A stretch of DNA of 35,290 bases from Cryomorphaceae bacterium (lineage in GTDB: Bacteria > Bacteroidota > Bacteroidia > Flavobacteriales_D > Crocinitomicaceae). A program made the translations under genes and the position numbers. The stretch lies in NCBI GenBank assembly GCA_021299335.1, contig JAJTGF010000005.1, positions 1 to 35,290 of the forward strand, in the 5' to 3' direction. Below the pieces are notes generated by a model. That model was given only the letters and a program-made list of their open reading frames with translations, made no database searches and was not told the origin of the DNA. Below, piece after piece: positions 1 through 7,828 of the stretch (position 1 is the first letter of the stretch; the number at the start of each line of letters is the position of its first letter).

Positions 1-523
1 CTTCTGTTGGCGTATAAACTACATTTGCATTCCAGCGGTAGAAATGTTCAGCACTCAAGAAGGGGGTAAGCGGAAAATTCTTGATGTCGTAACTAATGCT
101 GAGTTTGTTTCTCCAAATGCTGCTTGTTCGCTTCCCCGTTTGTGAGCCCCATTGTTGGGTAGAGCTCCAAGCAAGCTCAAGTCTTTTTGGGCCAATATCG
201 AATGCATCTAAAAGTGAGAAATCAAAACCAAGCTGATAGCGGTTTGAAAACAAGTTGCTTGCAAGCTGAAATTGATCACCTTTCTCGTTGAGGACCAAGC
301 GATAGGCGCCTTCTAATTTAAAGCCATCAAATATAGAAGCGGAATGGCTCAAATCTAAGTAAAGACGGTCAAAACCTATCCCTAAATTTTGCCGCAGGCC
401 AAGGTCAACACTCGTGTTTTGGGTTTTTGCCCATTTTTTAGAAAGACCTGCGTCAAGCCAAAGACCCGTTTGGGCGAATGAAGTATTCGCTAAAAGGAGA
501 AGGGGAACAATAAATTTCTTCAT
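1..523 (-). CDS. DUF2490-type outer-membrane beta-barrel protein (3' end outside window)
   Basis: The reading frame starts at 523 and runs off the left edge, so only the first 174 codons are visible. It opens with a signal peptide (MKKFIVPLLLLANTSFAQ) and continues as alternating short polar/hydrophobic strands typical of an outer-membrane barrel. A segment near residues 135-160 reads RNKLSISYDIKNFPLTPFLS and then has AEHFYRW, which resembles the conserved part of DUF2490 proteins (established family, function unknown). Its start codon shares one base with the stop of the preceding lipoprotein gene (TAATG), so the two are probably translationally coupled. It is the last visible gene of the lnt-cotH-lipoprotein run. 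The family call is by recognition, and the function is unknown. Confidence 0.72.
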   Translation of the reverse strand, partial: MKKFIVPLLLLANTSFAQTGLWLDAGLSKKWAKTQNTSVDLGLRQNLGIGFDRLYLDLSHSASIFDGFKLEGAYRLVLNEKGDQFQLASNLFSNRYQLGFDFSLLDAFDIGPKRLELAWSSTQQWGSQTGKRTSSIWRNKLSISYDIKNFPLTPFLSAEHFYRWNANVVYTPTE

Positions 524-1314
524 TAATAGTACATTTGAAGCGTGCCAATATCCTGGATACTTTCTTTTTCAGTAATCTGCACAACTTTACCGACTTCTTC
601 GTAGTTGCCATATGGCGTGAAATCGACATCTTCGCTTATGACATAAACCTTATAGCTACCTGTTTGGAGGTTTTTGAACTGAAATTCTCCGTGTTGATTT
701 GTTCTGACGTCTTCACTTGGAAATTTGTCATCGCCGTAACATAAATATACGCGCTGTTCTACCATATTTTGTACCAGAGGACTGAAGTAATTTGCCTCTC
801 CTTGATTGACGACATCTAACCCAAAATTAGTAGTGCCGTTATCGGGGTCAGCGACAGGGCCAATTTGCCCCCAGCTAATAGTAAGTATGTCTTGATAGAG
901 TGCATAAGTAACGACCGAAGAGCTCAATGAACTCAATTTGTTTTTAACGGCTTGTGCAATGTCCGTATTGGAATCGCTGTAATTAAATAGGACTTCTATA
1001 CCAATTCTACCTTGTAAGCCAGGGTCAGCAGGTGATACCCAATTGGGATTTTTAAAATAGATGTAGTAGTTATTATTGAGACCAGTTAGTTTGTTGATTA
1101 AGAAATAATCCCCATGTTCGAGTTGGTCACCGCCAGTAAACGTAATTTGCTGTATTTCTTGTTGCCCGGGCTTGAATTCTTGACCAATGATTTTTCCAGT
1201 GATGGCAGAGGTGCCACCAGGACCTGGGTTTTTCTTTACACAGGCATTTGAGATCATGAGCAGGGAAAAGCTCAAAAAGAGTGGTGTAAACTTAATTTTT
1301 GATAATCTTTTCAT
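523..1314 (-). CDS. Putative lipoprotein with C-terminal carboxypeptidase-regulatory-like fold
   Basis: This 263-residue protein starts at 1314 (MKRLSKIKF). A longer frame reaches 1353, but the 1314 start gives a clean lipoprotein signal with a relaxed lipobox ISNAC (Cys25) and has an AAAGGA ribosome-binding site seven bases upstream. Residues about 28-40 are Gly/Pro rich. The middle part matches nothing I recognise. The last 65 residues, with VRTNQHGEFQFKNLQTGSYK, look like a carboxypeptidase-regulatory or CnaB-like beta-sandwich. The start overlaps the end of the CotH gene by 23 bases and the stop overlaps the DUF2490 start by one. It is probably anchored in the outer or inner membrane facing the periplasm or surface. 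Its function is unknown; a role with the CotH-like neighbour is inference from context. Confidence 0.75.
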   Translation of the reverse strand: MKRLSKIKFTPLFLSFSLLMISNACVKKNPGPGGTSAITGKIIGQEFKPGQQEIQQITFTGGDQLEHGDYFLINKLTGLNNNYYIYFKNPNWVSPADPGLQGRIGIEVLFNYSDSNTDIAQAVKNKLSSLSSSVVTYALYQDILTISWGQIGPVADPDNGTTNFGLDVVNQGEANYFSPLVQNMVEQRVYLCYGDDKFPSEDVRTNQHGEFQFKNLQTGSYKVYVISEDVDFTPYGNYEEVGKVVQITEKESIQDIGTLQMYY

Positions 1315-2887
1315 AAATTCCTTTCGTTGGTTCAGAAATAAAATAGATGCCATTTTGTAGTTGCTGCAGCTCTATCACTATTGAAGTTTGATCGTATACA
1401 ACGTGATGTACAATTTTCCCGGAGAGATCTATAATTTGCATCGTTCCTTTGCCCGACAATCCTCTCATTTCAATTGTTGTTTGGGCCGGATTTGGAGCAA
1501 TAAGGATCGGATTGGCTTTATTTTCAGAAAGACTTGCCGTGCAAGTACCAAACATGTTGGCATCCATCCAGGTTGTTCTGTTGGTTATCCAGGTTTTGAG
1601 GTAATTGACTTCTTCTTGATAGGTCTGACCAATGAAATTATTGGGCCAAACATACGCGCCTAAAATGGGCCATTTTTGATAATGTCTAAGAGCGGGCTCT
1701 GTGAGTAGGGTTGCCACAGAATCGATGTAATTGATCAAGGAGGAATCGCTCCAAATGGTTTGGCGCAGCGTTGTCCAGCGGCACTTGACTTCATTCGCAA
1801 ATAGGGTATCCTGTAACATCCGATTCCACCAGAAAGGATTTTGTAAGCCACCGCTACCCCCGCAAACACTATTGAAGTTGATTTCCCAGCCCGAAGTATT
1901 GCCCCCTTGGCAGTAATTGGCGTTCCCCCAGGCAATATTGTAGTCCCAGAGAGGGCCAGCAACGAGCTTGCCTCCTTCACTGAATCGTTGTTTGTGCAAG
2001 AAAGTAGAAATGCGATAGCCGTCTACATTTTTAGATAATTCATTGACTAAAAAGTAATCGATGAAGCTGCCCACATCGATAAAAGGTTTGTAACCGGTAA
2101 CGGGGTCAGTAAAGTTGGTGCTCTTGAGTGCGATCTCCCAATCGGTGATGTAGTCTTGGATGTAGGCTTTTTGAAGCGGATGAAGGGTATCAATTTCTGG
2201 ATCGTGGAGCTGAAAATGAATGGGGCCCGTGCCTGGCGCTTGGCAAGTGTAAGGAGAGGTCCAGGCAATAACACCTCCTGCTGTAGTTTTGTCCACCTTT
2301 ACAATGTAGCCACCGGTCAGGTGATTGTCGAGTGTATCATTGTAAACAAGTGGGTCAATATGGACTCTGCCGGGATTGGTTTTAATCCTTTCCATGAGTA
2401 CATAAACGCCAATGTAATTGCCATTGAGAACCACTTCGCAAAACTGCGTTCGGGGAGCCCAACGCCCAAGTTCATTGCCTAATTTGTAAGTGAGTACGTT
2501 GCGCATTAGCGCTTTGTCGGTATAGGGCGCATAGAGTATCCAGTCGTTATCTGAAGGCCAATCAAAAAGCGAAACATTGTAATTAACGGAGTCTGGCCCT
2601 CGGGTTTCTATGCCGTAAGATTGCTGCGGAAATCCGCCGGAAGAGGAGCCGCGTTTCTCAATGGCAATTTGACCATTAAATTCATTGAATGGATCCGTGA
2701 TTTGGTTGACCTGTCCTGGACCGTTGTAGATGATGCCCATCATGGCATCAATTTTAGGTTCGTCGGGAATATTGACACCGTCGGTGTCCAGCACAACAAT
2801 AGGAAGTGTGGAACTTGTCAGGTTAACTTGTGCTTGTGCATCAAAACAAGAAATCAAGAGGAGCAACAAAACAAAACACTTCTTCAT
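1292..2887 (-). CDS. CotH-family protein with T9SS C-terminal sorting domain
   Basis: The protein has 531 residues. It has a cleavable signal peptide (to about residue 20, ending AQAQ) and a CotH domain over roughly residues 60-400. Typical CotH segments are visible: LMRNVLTYKLGNELGRWAP, then a FIDYFLVNELSKNVDGYR block, and GPLWDYNIAWGNA, which carries the Asp of the kinase-like active site. CotH proteins are atypical protein kinases first known from spore coats, and many secreted homologues exist. The last 75 residues (from APNPAQTTIEM to NGIYFIS and EKIIKN) form a type A T9SS sorting domain, which implies export to the cell surface. The start overlaps the lnt stop by four bases (ATGA). The substrate is unknown. 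Confidence 0.88.
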   Translation of the reverse strand: MKKCFVLLLLLISCFDAQAQVNLTSSTLPIVVLDTDGVNIPDEPKIDAMMGIIYNGPGQVNQITDPFNEFNGQIAIEKRGSSSGGFPQQSYGIETRGPDSVNYNVSLFDWPSDNDWILYAPYTDKALMRNVLTYKLGNELGRWAPRTQFCEVVLNGNYIGVYVLMERIKTNPGRVHIDPLVYNDTLDNHLTGGYIVKVDKTTAGGVIAWTSPYTCQAPGTGPIHFQLHDPEIDTLHPLQKAYIQDYITDWEIALKSTNFTDPVTGYKPFIDVGSFIDYFLVNELSKNVDGYRISTFLHKQRFSEGGKLVAGPLWDYNIAWGNANYCQGGNTSGWEINFNSVCGGSGGLQNPFWWNRMLQDTLFANEVKCRWTTLRQTIWSDSSLINYIDSVATLLTEPALRHYQKWPILGAYVWPNNFIGQTYQEEVNYLKTWITNRTTWMDANMFGTCTASLSENKANPILIAPNPAQTTIEMRGLSGKGTMQIIDLSGKIVHHVVYDQTSIVIELQQLQNGIYFISEPTKGIYEKIIKN

Positions 2888-4503
2888 ACTTGCAATTTAC
2901 GTGATTTCCTGCCATAGTCCATGAGAAAAGTACTGAAGCTGAGTAAAATCCAAGAAATAGAAATACCTGCTAGCCAATCGCCATAGGTCGTGTAAAAAGT
3001 TTGATCGGTGCGCAATTGAATCGTTTGCGAAAATGCAGTTTTTGTCCAATAGGCAGTTTTCTTGATGATTTTACCACTTGGGTCAATGCTGCCACTTGTT
3101 CCGGTATTGGCGCTGCGCAACACCCAACGGCGGTTTTCAATGGCTCGCAAACGCGCAAAGGAGAAATGCTGTTTGTAGCCTGGTGTATCGCCCCACCAGC
3201 CATCGTTGGTCAGAATGCAAAGTACTTCTGCTCCTTTTTTGACTTGATTGCGCACAAAGTCACCGTAAATGGATTCATAGCAAATAATCGGTGCCAAGGT
3301 GACTGATTTGGTTTGATTGGTTTGCATCGATAAGACCTTAGGTTCATTTTCTACACCCAGCGTGCCTGAGGTGCCGCCATTTTCAATAGCGATGGCGGAA
3401 AGAAAAGGAAGGTAATTAGAAAACGGAACGAGTTCAACCCCAGGCACCAACTTAGATTTGTGCACATACTGTGGTGCTTGTTTTTTGGTGAGTAGCAACG
3501 AAGAATTATAGCTTTCGTACCAGCGTTGTTCGCCCGGAATCGGTGTGCTCGCAACGGAATTTTTAAAATCGAAGAGCCGAACTGTGGAGGCGCCAATGAG
3601 TAAATTGGCCATTGGCCATTGTTGAACTTGTTTGTCTAGGGTTTGTCCAAAAGCAAAGTTCTGGAGGCGATCTTCTAGAAAAGACAAGGGTAGAGCTGTT
3701 TCAGGGGCTAAGACCAAATGCGTTTGAGCAGTAACGCGTGTATTGGCCAATGAGATCATAGAATCTGCAAAAGCTTCATTGCTTGCTGTAGTTGCAAATT
3801 TCTCTTTGTAAGGATCAATATTAGGTTGAACAACCACCGCATTCAGCGTTTTGGTTTGAAGGGAGGGAATAGCGAAAACTTGAAGTATTTGAGACACTAC
3901 AATTGGCAAAAGTAAAATGCCGAGAATGGTAAAAATGTATTGGTTTCTTTTGGCCACAATACGATAGACGTTGTACAAGCGAAACACCAATAAATTCACC
4001 AAAAGAATCCAAGCGCTGCCCCCGAGTGTGCCGGTCCATTCATACCATTGGACCCATCCTGTTCGCACTGAAAAATAGTTGCCGAGTGTGAGCCAAGGCC
4101 AGGAGAGGTCCCAGCGGTGGTGCCCGAATTCAAAGAGTATCCAGATTGGTATCAGCAAGAAAAAGGAATAGCGCGTATTGATTTTACGGTCGACGAAGCT
4201 CCAAAGCCCATAAACCAGTGTCATGAGCAGGGCATTTACCGTAAAAGCAAAGAAGGCTCCGCTCCCCGAAGCATTGGCAACCCACCAAGTTGTGCCTAAA
4301 TTCCAAATTAGGAAAGCGAGGTAGTTCCAAAAACCGAGTTTCCAGTACTTCTTGCCGCTTATTCTAAAATGTTGACGCAGCAATAATAAGGGAACCAACC
4401 CGACAAAAACAAAGGGAGTAAAACTACCGCTAAACGGAAAGCTAAGCGTGAGCAAAAAGCTTGCTAAAACGGCGAGTAAAAGGTAATGCCACGCAGGTTT
4501 CAT
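2884..4503 (-). CDS. lnt: Apolipoprotein N-acyltransferase
   Basis: Lnt transfers an acyl chain from a phospholipid to the N-terminal Cys of lipoproteins in the inner membrane, the last step of lipoprotein maturation. The 539-residue protein has about six to seven hydrophobic helices in residues 1-215, a nitrilase-type (carbon-nitrogen hydrolase) domain over about 220-480, and a final helix near 505-525. The catalytic triad is visible: Glu268 in LVLAPETALP, Lys349 in HKSKLVPGVE and Cys408 in APIICYESIYG. The start at 4503 lies four bases after a TAAATTTG box. It overlaps the CotH gene (ATGA), so Lnt is the first gene of an operon that also makes a predicted lipoprotein, a plausible substrate. 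Confidence 0.95.
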   Translation of the reverse strand: MKPAWHYLLLAVLASFLLTLSFPFSGSFTPFVFVGLVPLLLLRQHFRISGKKYWKLGFWNYLAFLIWNLGTTWWVANASGSGAFFAFTVNALLMTLVYGLWSFVDRKINTRYSFFLLIPIWILFEFGHHRWDLSWPWLTLGNYFSVRTGWVQWYEWTGTLGGSAWILLVNLLVFRLYNVYRIVAKRNQYIFTILGILLLPIVVSQILQVFAIPSLQTKTLNAVVVQPNIDPYKEKFATTASNEAFADSMISLANTRVTAQTHLVLAPETALPLSFLEDRLQNFAFGQTLDKQVQQWPMANLLIGASTVRLFDFKNSVASTPIPGEQRWYESYNSSLLLTKKQAPQYVHKSKLVPGVELVPFSNYLPFLSAIAIENGGTSGTLGVENEPKVLSMQTNQTKSVTLAPIICYESIYGDFVRNQVKKGAEVLCILTNDGWWGDTPGYKQHFSFARLRAIENRRWVLRSANTGTSGSIDPSGKIIKKTAYWTKTAFSQTIQLRTDQTFYTTYGDWLAGISISWILLSFSTFLMDYGRKSRKLQV

Positions 4504-4507
4504 AATT

Positions 4508-4515
4508 CAAATTTA
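4508..4515 (-). promoter_or_regulatory. Candidate promoter (-7 box) of lnt operon
   Basis: The minus strand reads TAAATTTG, a perfect match to the Bacteroidota -7 element TAnnTTTG, ending four bases before the lnt ATG. The -33 element is weak (TTTT about 17 bases upstream). It lies between the rpmA terminator and lnt, so lnt is probably transcribed separately from rplU-rpmA. Confidence 0.55.
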
Positions 4516-4545
4516 CGACTTATCAGAAGATGAAAATCAGGACAT

Positions 4546-4573
4546 AAAAAAAGCTCCCGAGAAGGGAGCTTTT
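4546..4573 (-). terminator. Rho-independent terminator after rpmA
   Basis: A ten-base stem (AAAAGCTCCC at 4549-4558 with GGGAGCTTTT at 4564-4573) encloses a five-base loop. On the minus strand it is followed by a run of seven T (4546-4552). It sits 20 bases past the rpmA stop and would end rplU-rpmA transcription before lnt. Confidence 0.9.
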
Positions 4574-4592
4574 CAATAAAGTGTTCTTTTAA

Positions 4593-4865
4593 TTATGCTT
4601 GTGTTGCTGCTTCAAAAGGAACAACTGATACAAAAGAACGATTGTCTTTCTTTTTGCGGAATTCGACGAGGCCATCTGTAAGCGCAAACAAAGTGTGGTC
4701 TTTTCCAATACCTACGTTGTTGCCTGGGTGATGTTGTGTACCACGTTGACGAACGATGATGTTACCAGCAATGGCAGCCTGACCACCAAAGATTTTTACA
4801 CCTAAGCGCTTGCTGTGTGATTCGCGACCGTTTTTCGAACTACCGACTCCTTTCTTGTGTGCCAT
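4593..4865 (-). CDS. rpmA: 50S ribosomal protein L27
   Basis: This is a 90-residue L27, the usual length. L27 is a large-subunit protein whose flexible N-terminus reaches the peptidyl-transferase centre. The sequence opens [20 protein letters not shown], followed by the conserved stretches [19 protein letters not shown] and GKDHTLFAL. It begins directly with MAHKKG, so it has no sign of the N-terminal extension that is cleaved off in some Firmicutes. It follows rplU by 30 bases in the usual L21-L27 pairing and is closed by a strong terminator. Confidence 0.98.
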   Translation of the reverse strand: MAHKKGVGSSKNGRESHSKRLGVKIFGGQAAIAGNIIVRQRGTQHHPGNNVGIGKDHTLFALTDGLVEFRKKKDNRSFVSVVPFEAATQA

Positions 4866-4895
4866 GGTTTCTTCTATTTAGTTCCTAAAAGGAAA

Positions 4896-5207
4896 TTATG
4901 CTTTGATACTTTTGATAGTGATTGCAGTAAACTGCTGGCGGTGACCATTTTTAACACGGTAACCTTTGCGACGTTTCTTTTTGAACACGATGACTTTGTC
5001 ACCTTTGACGTGATCAAGAACTTCTGCGGTGACTTTAGCACCTTCTATAGCTGGGGCGCCAAGGGTTACTTTGCCAGCGTCTTCGATTAACAAAACACGG
5101 TCGAATTCTACTTTCTTACCTGCTTCGGCGTCGAGACGGTGTACAAAAACCTTTTGGTCTTTTTGCACTTTGAACTGCTGCCCTGCTATCTCTACAATTG
5201 CGTACAT
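4896..5207 (-). CDS. rplU: 50S ribosomal protein L21
   Basis: This is a 103-residue L21, full length, which binds 23S rRNA in the large subunit. It opens [18 protein letters not shown], the signature of the family, and ends with the basic block [19 protein letters not shown] followed by ITIKSIKA. It is the first gene of a two-gene operon with rpmA and has a well-formed promoter at 5248-5278. The untranslated leader is short and holds only a small inverted repeat (TCCAA / TTGGA at 5233-5244). Confidence 0.98.
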   Translation of the reverse strand: MYAIVEIAGQQFKVQKDQKVFVHRLDAEAGKKVEFDRVLLIEDAGKVTLGAPAIEGAKVTAEVLDHVKGDKVIVFKKKRRKGYRVKNGHRQQFTAITIKSIKA

Positions 5208-5247
5208 ATAGCTTTATTTAATTGTTAAATAATCCAAAATTGGAGTG

Positions 5248-5278
5248 CAAATATAGTGATTTCTACGTGTCCTCCAAA
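5248..5278 (-). promoter_or_regulatory. Bacteroidota-type promoter of rplU-rpmA
   Basis: On the minus strand a TTTG element (5278-5275) is separated by exactly 19 bases from TATATTTG (5255-5248). This matches the Bacteroidota consensus TTTG-N19-21-TAnnTTTG. The leader to the rplU ATG at 5207 is about 35 bases. It is the best-formed promoter in the window together with that of the EamA gene. Confidence 0.8.
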
Positions 5279-5310
5279 GATTTACTCGGCTTTTGTTACG
5301 GTTTTCTCTA

Positions 5311-6219
5311 TTATTTGTTGCTTTTGTTGCCTTTTAAATTGACCAAAAGCACCCCGGTAATGATCACTAGCATCGCCAAGAGCTGCTGCCAAACGAAGCG
5401 TTCGCCGTTGTAAATCCCAATAGCAACGGCAATAATTGGAATAAAATACGTCACTGTACTGGCGGCAAGGGCTGTGGTTTGCGCGATGATGCGGTTGAAG
5501 AGAATCACGGCAAAAGCGGTGCCGATCAGACCGAGGATGAGAATATAGATGAAACTTTCAAGGGCAAATTTATTTTGGTCAAAAACGCGCGGTGTGTCGA
5601 AATAGAAAAATGATATTACTGCTGGAAGGAAAGCGATGCTGAATCCGCCAGTGGCAATTTGAATCGGGTTGTATTTGGAGAGTTTGTGCTTGATGGTGTT
5701 TAAGCTAAATCCATATAACAAGGTGGCTAGTAGGATGGCCATTGCCGGAGCGAGTTGAAAATTGCCATTTACCGGACTGCTCAGCCTGATCAACCAAGTA
5801 ATACCGCTAAAACCAATCAATGTACCGATGATTTGTTGTGAATTGATTTTTGTTTGAAACAAGAGCACGCCAACAATAATGGTGAAGATCGGTGTAAAGC
5901 TATTCATAATGCCAGCGATGCCGGAGTCCAGTGTTTGTTCGGCAAAAGTGAATAGAAAAGCAGGGATGAGGTTTCCTCCGAGGCCCACGACGGCGAAATA
6001 AAGGAGGTCTTTAGGTGAGTGTAAATTTTTAAGCAGCTTCGGGAGTAAGGGTAGGAATATGCTGCTGGCTGCAAAGATTCGAATGCTGGCCACCTGAGCG
6101 GCGCTAAAAACTGCAGTGCCATCAGTGGTGAACATGCCGCGCTTCATGAGGATAAATGAGCTACCCCAAATACAAGCTAATAAGGGAATCAGTAAGTAGC
6201 CAAGTTGTTTATTTTGCAT
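5311..6219 (-). CDS. EamA/DMT-superfamily transporter
   Basis: This integral membrane protein has ten predicted helices in two EamA repeats (about residues 5-140 and 155-295), as in drug/metabolite transporter (DMT) exporters. Typical features are IWGSSFILMKRG at the start and a Pro/Ala-rich helix near YFIPIIAVAIGIYNGERF. The substrate cannot be told from sequence; family members export amino acids, nucleobases or other metabolites. I start it at ATG 6219 (302 residues) rather than a TTG two codons upstream, because that TTG lies inside a perfect promoter box. It has its own promoter, is divergent from mraZ, and its stop is about 100 bases before the rplU start. Confidence 0.88.
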   Translation of the reverse strand: MQNKQLGYLLIPLLACIWGSSFILMKRGMFTTDGTAVFSAAQVASIRIFAASSIFLPLLPKLLKNLHSPKDLLYFAVVGLGGNLIPAFLFTFAEQTLDSGIAGIMNSFTPIFTIIVGVLLFQTKINSQQIIGTLIGFSGITWLIRLSSPVNGNFQLAPAMAILLATLLYGFSLNTIKHKLSKYNPIQIATGGFSIAFLPAVISFFYFDTPRVFDQNKFALESFIYILILGLIGTAFAVILFNRIIAQTTALAASTVTYFIPIIAVAIGIYNGERFVWQQLLAMLVIITGVLLVNLKGNKSNK

Positions 6220-6222
6220 AGG

Positions 6223-6252
6223 CAAAGTTAGCTGAAAACGATGGATATCAAA
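6223..6252 (-). promoter_or_regulatory. Bacteroidota-type promoter of the EamA gene
   Basis: The minus strand carries TTTG (6252-6249), an 18-base spacer and TAACTTTG (6230-6223). The -7 box ends only three bases before the ATG at 6219, so the transcript would be leaderless or nearly so. This also fixes the start codon. Confidence 0.72.
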
Positions 6253-6291
6253 GACCTCTAAAATCCGATATCAACAATTTGTTGAAAAAGT

Positions 6292-6306
6292 TCCCACTTA
6301 TTCCCA
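6292..6306 (-). promoter_or_regulatory. Candidate MraZ box, distal (inverted copy)
   Basis: Two tandem units TTCCCACTTA and TTCCCACTAT (6291-6310) repeat with a 10-base period. Read on the minus strand this is TGGGA-N5-TGGGA, the unit and spacing described for MraZ operators in Escherichia coli (TGGGN repeats separated by 5). It lies about 160 bases upstream of the mraZ start. Confidence 0.5.
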
Positions 6307-6339
6307 CTATATGCTATTAAAGCATTGTAAAACAAGGTA

Positions 6340-6370
6340 TTTGACAGGTTTATAATTGTTAATATGTAAC
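6340..6370 (+). promoter_or_regulatory. Possible dcw operon promoter
   Basis: The 246-base region between the EamA gene and mraZ has no gene. Two overlapping promoter readings exist: TTTG (6340-6343), 19 bases, TATGTAAC (6363-6370), with the right spacing but a poor -7 box; or TATAATTG (6351-6358), a one-mismatch -7 box without a good upstream element. A promoter here is expected, but which reading is right is uncertain. Confidence 0.35.
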
Positions 6371-6417
6371 CTTTAAAACGTCTGTACGTTAGAAGTTATC
6401 AACAATGTAAAAACGTG

Positions 6418-6437
6418 GTGGTAAAAAGTGGTAATAA
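6418..6437 (+). promoter_or_regulatory. Candidate MraZ box, proximal to mraZ
   Basis: A direct repeat GTGGTAAAAA / GTGGTAATAA with a 10-base period ends 28 bases before the mraZ ATG. It fits the TGGGN-N5 pattern of MraZ operators with T in place of one G. Its position just upstream of mraZ is where the autoregulatory operator sits in other bacteria. Confidence 0.5.
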
Positions 6438-6465
6438 TCCACTAATTTTACCCATTATTAACGCT

Positions 6466-6924
6466 ATGTCAGGACTAGTAGGTGAATTTGAAGTCAAAAT
6501 AGATGAAAAGGGGCGCTTCCTCTTTCCATCTGGCTTGCGCAAGCAATTGCCTGCTGTTTCCCAGCGCGATTTCATGCTGAATAAGGGTTTTGAAGATTGC
6601 TTGACTTTATTCCCACTTCCTGAGTGGGAGCGCATCAGTCAGAAGCTTTCCAAAATGAACTTATTCAAACCCAAAAACCGGATGTTTTACAGGTTGTTTC
6701 ATCAGGGCGCTAAGCAAGTTGCCCTAGACAACGCCGGACGCATTTTGGTTCCAGCTGCCTTAATGGAGCGGGTAGGTTTGGTTGCAGAGGTAATGTTGAT
6801 TGCCTACAACGACCGCATTGAAATTTGGGATAAGTCTAAGTACTTCGAAATGATCGAAGGCAACATGGCGGATTTCGCTGATTTAGCGGATGAAGTAATG
6901 GGTGATTTAGACAATGAAGATTAA
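6466..6924 (+). CDS. mraZ: Transcriptional regulator MraZ
   Basis: MraZ is the DNA-binding regulator at the head of dcw clusters and normally represses its own operon. This 152-residue protein contains two AbrB-like swapped-hairpin repeats, each with the hallmark DxxGR: FEVKIDEKGRFLFPSGLRK near residues 7-25 and VALDNAGRILVPAALMERV near 85-105. I start it at 6466 (MSGLVGEFEVK). An earlier in-frame start at 6415 would add 17 unconserved residues and translate through the candidate operator. It overlaps rsmH by 11 bases. Candidate operators with 10-base periodicity lie upstream. Confidence 0.93.
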   Translation: MSGLVGEFEVKIDEKGRFLFPSGLRKQLPAVSQRDFMLNKGFEDCLTLFPLPEWERISQKLSKMNLFKPKNRMFYRLFHQGAKQVALDNAGRILVPAALMERVGLVAEVMLIAYNDRIEIWDKSKYFEMIEGNMADFADLADEVMGDLDNED

Positions 6925-7828
6925 TACCGACTACCACATTCCCGTCATGTTGCAGCCTTGTTTGGAAGGTTTAGACCTCCAACCAAATGGCATCTATGTG
7001 GATGTCACCTTCGGTGGCGGAGGTCATTCTCGTGCTATTTTTGAGGGCTTGTCTAGCAAAGGTCAGTTGGTTGTTTTTGACCAAGACCCGGATGCCTTAA
7101 AAAATACCTGGGAAGCCGATAATTTTCATTTTGTTCCTGCCAATTTCGCGTTTATTCGAAATCATTTGCGTGCCCTAAGGTTTCCGCAGGTAGATGGCAT
7201 CCTTGCAGATCTAGGAGTTTCCTCGCATCAGTTTGATACCGCACAACGCGGATTTAGCATTCGCGAAGATGCACCACTAGACATGCGCATGAACCGCAAT
7301 GGCGGTCAAACAGCAGCTGAACTCATTGCACAATCCGACGAGCAAAAATTAGCAGCGATTCTTTATGAATACGGTGAGCTTCGCAATTCTAGGGCATTAG
7401 CCGCTGCGCTCGTGCGCCAGCGAGACAACGCGCCCATCCTCACCACTTTTGACTTGATCAAAGCACTCGAGCGTTTTGCACCCAAATTCAAGGACCACAA
7501 ATTTTATGCACAGGTTTTTCAGGCTTTTCGCATAGAGGTGAACCAAGAAATGCAAGTGCTCAAAGATTTTTTAGAACAAGCTGCTCAGGTCTTAAAGCCC
7601 GGCGGTAGACTCGTCGTGATGTCCTATCACTCTCTCGAGGATCGCTTGGTTAAAAATTATATGAAAAGAGGCAGTTTTTCTGGAGAAGTTGAGAAAGATT
7701 TCTTTGGGAATATTCAAAAGCCTTTTACCGAAGTAACGCGGCATCCTATTGTTGCCGATGCGCAAGAATGCGAGCGCAATTCTCGTGCGCGAAGTGCCAA
7801 ACTCAGAATCGCAAAAAGAAATGGCTAA
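6914..7828 (+). CDS. rsmH: 16S rRNA (cytosine(1402)-N4)-methyltransferase
   Basis: RsmH (MraW) methylates N4 of C1402 in the 16S rRNA decoding centre using SAM, and is the standard second gene of the dcw cluster. The 304-residue length is normal. The SAM-binding loop VDVTFGGGGHSRAI is at about residues 29-42, followed by VVFDQDPDAL, then DLGVSSHQFD and GFSIREDAPLDMRMN, all family signatures. The C-terminal part has SYHSLEDRLVKNY and ends with the basic SRARSAKLRIAKR. The gene overlaps mraZ by 11 and ftsL by 8 bases, indicating coupled translation. Confidence 0.97.
   Translation: MKINTDYHIPVMLQPCLEGLDLQPNGIYVDVTFGGGGHSRAIFEGLSSKGQLVVFDQDPDALKNTWEADNFHFVPANFAFIRNHLRALRFPQVDGILADLGVSSHQFDTAQRGFSIREDAPLDMRMNRNGGQTAAELIAQSDEQKLAAILYEYGELRNSRALAAALVRQRDNAPILTTFDLIKALERFAPKFKDHKFYAQVFQAFRIEVNQEMQVLKDFLEQAAQVLKPGGRLVVMSYHSLEDRLVKNYMKRGSFSGEVEKDFFGNIQKPFTEVTRHPIVADAQECERNSRARSAKLRIAKRNG

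Noticed and set aside
6223-6225. TTG as start of the EamA gene
   Set aside because: It lies within a perfect promoter -7 box (TAACTTTG), so it could not be in the transcript; ATG 6219 is the likely start.
6272-6284. Palindrome CAACAATTTGTTG upstream of mraZ
   Set aside because: Short, AT-rich and without a partner site; it may be chance, and it is too far from either start to assign a role.
6396-6404. TTATCAACA, one mismatch from a DnaA box, near mraZ
   Set aside because: It is a single imperfect copy (a poorer one at 6270) with no origin genes nearby; not enough for an origin or DnaA control.
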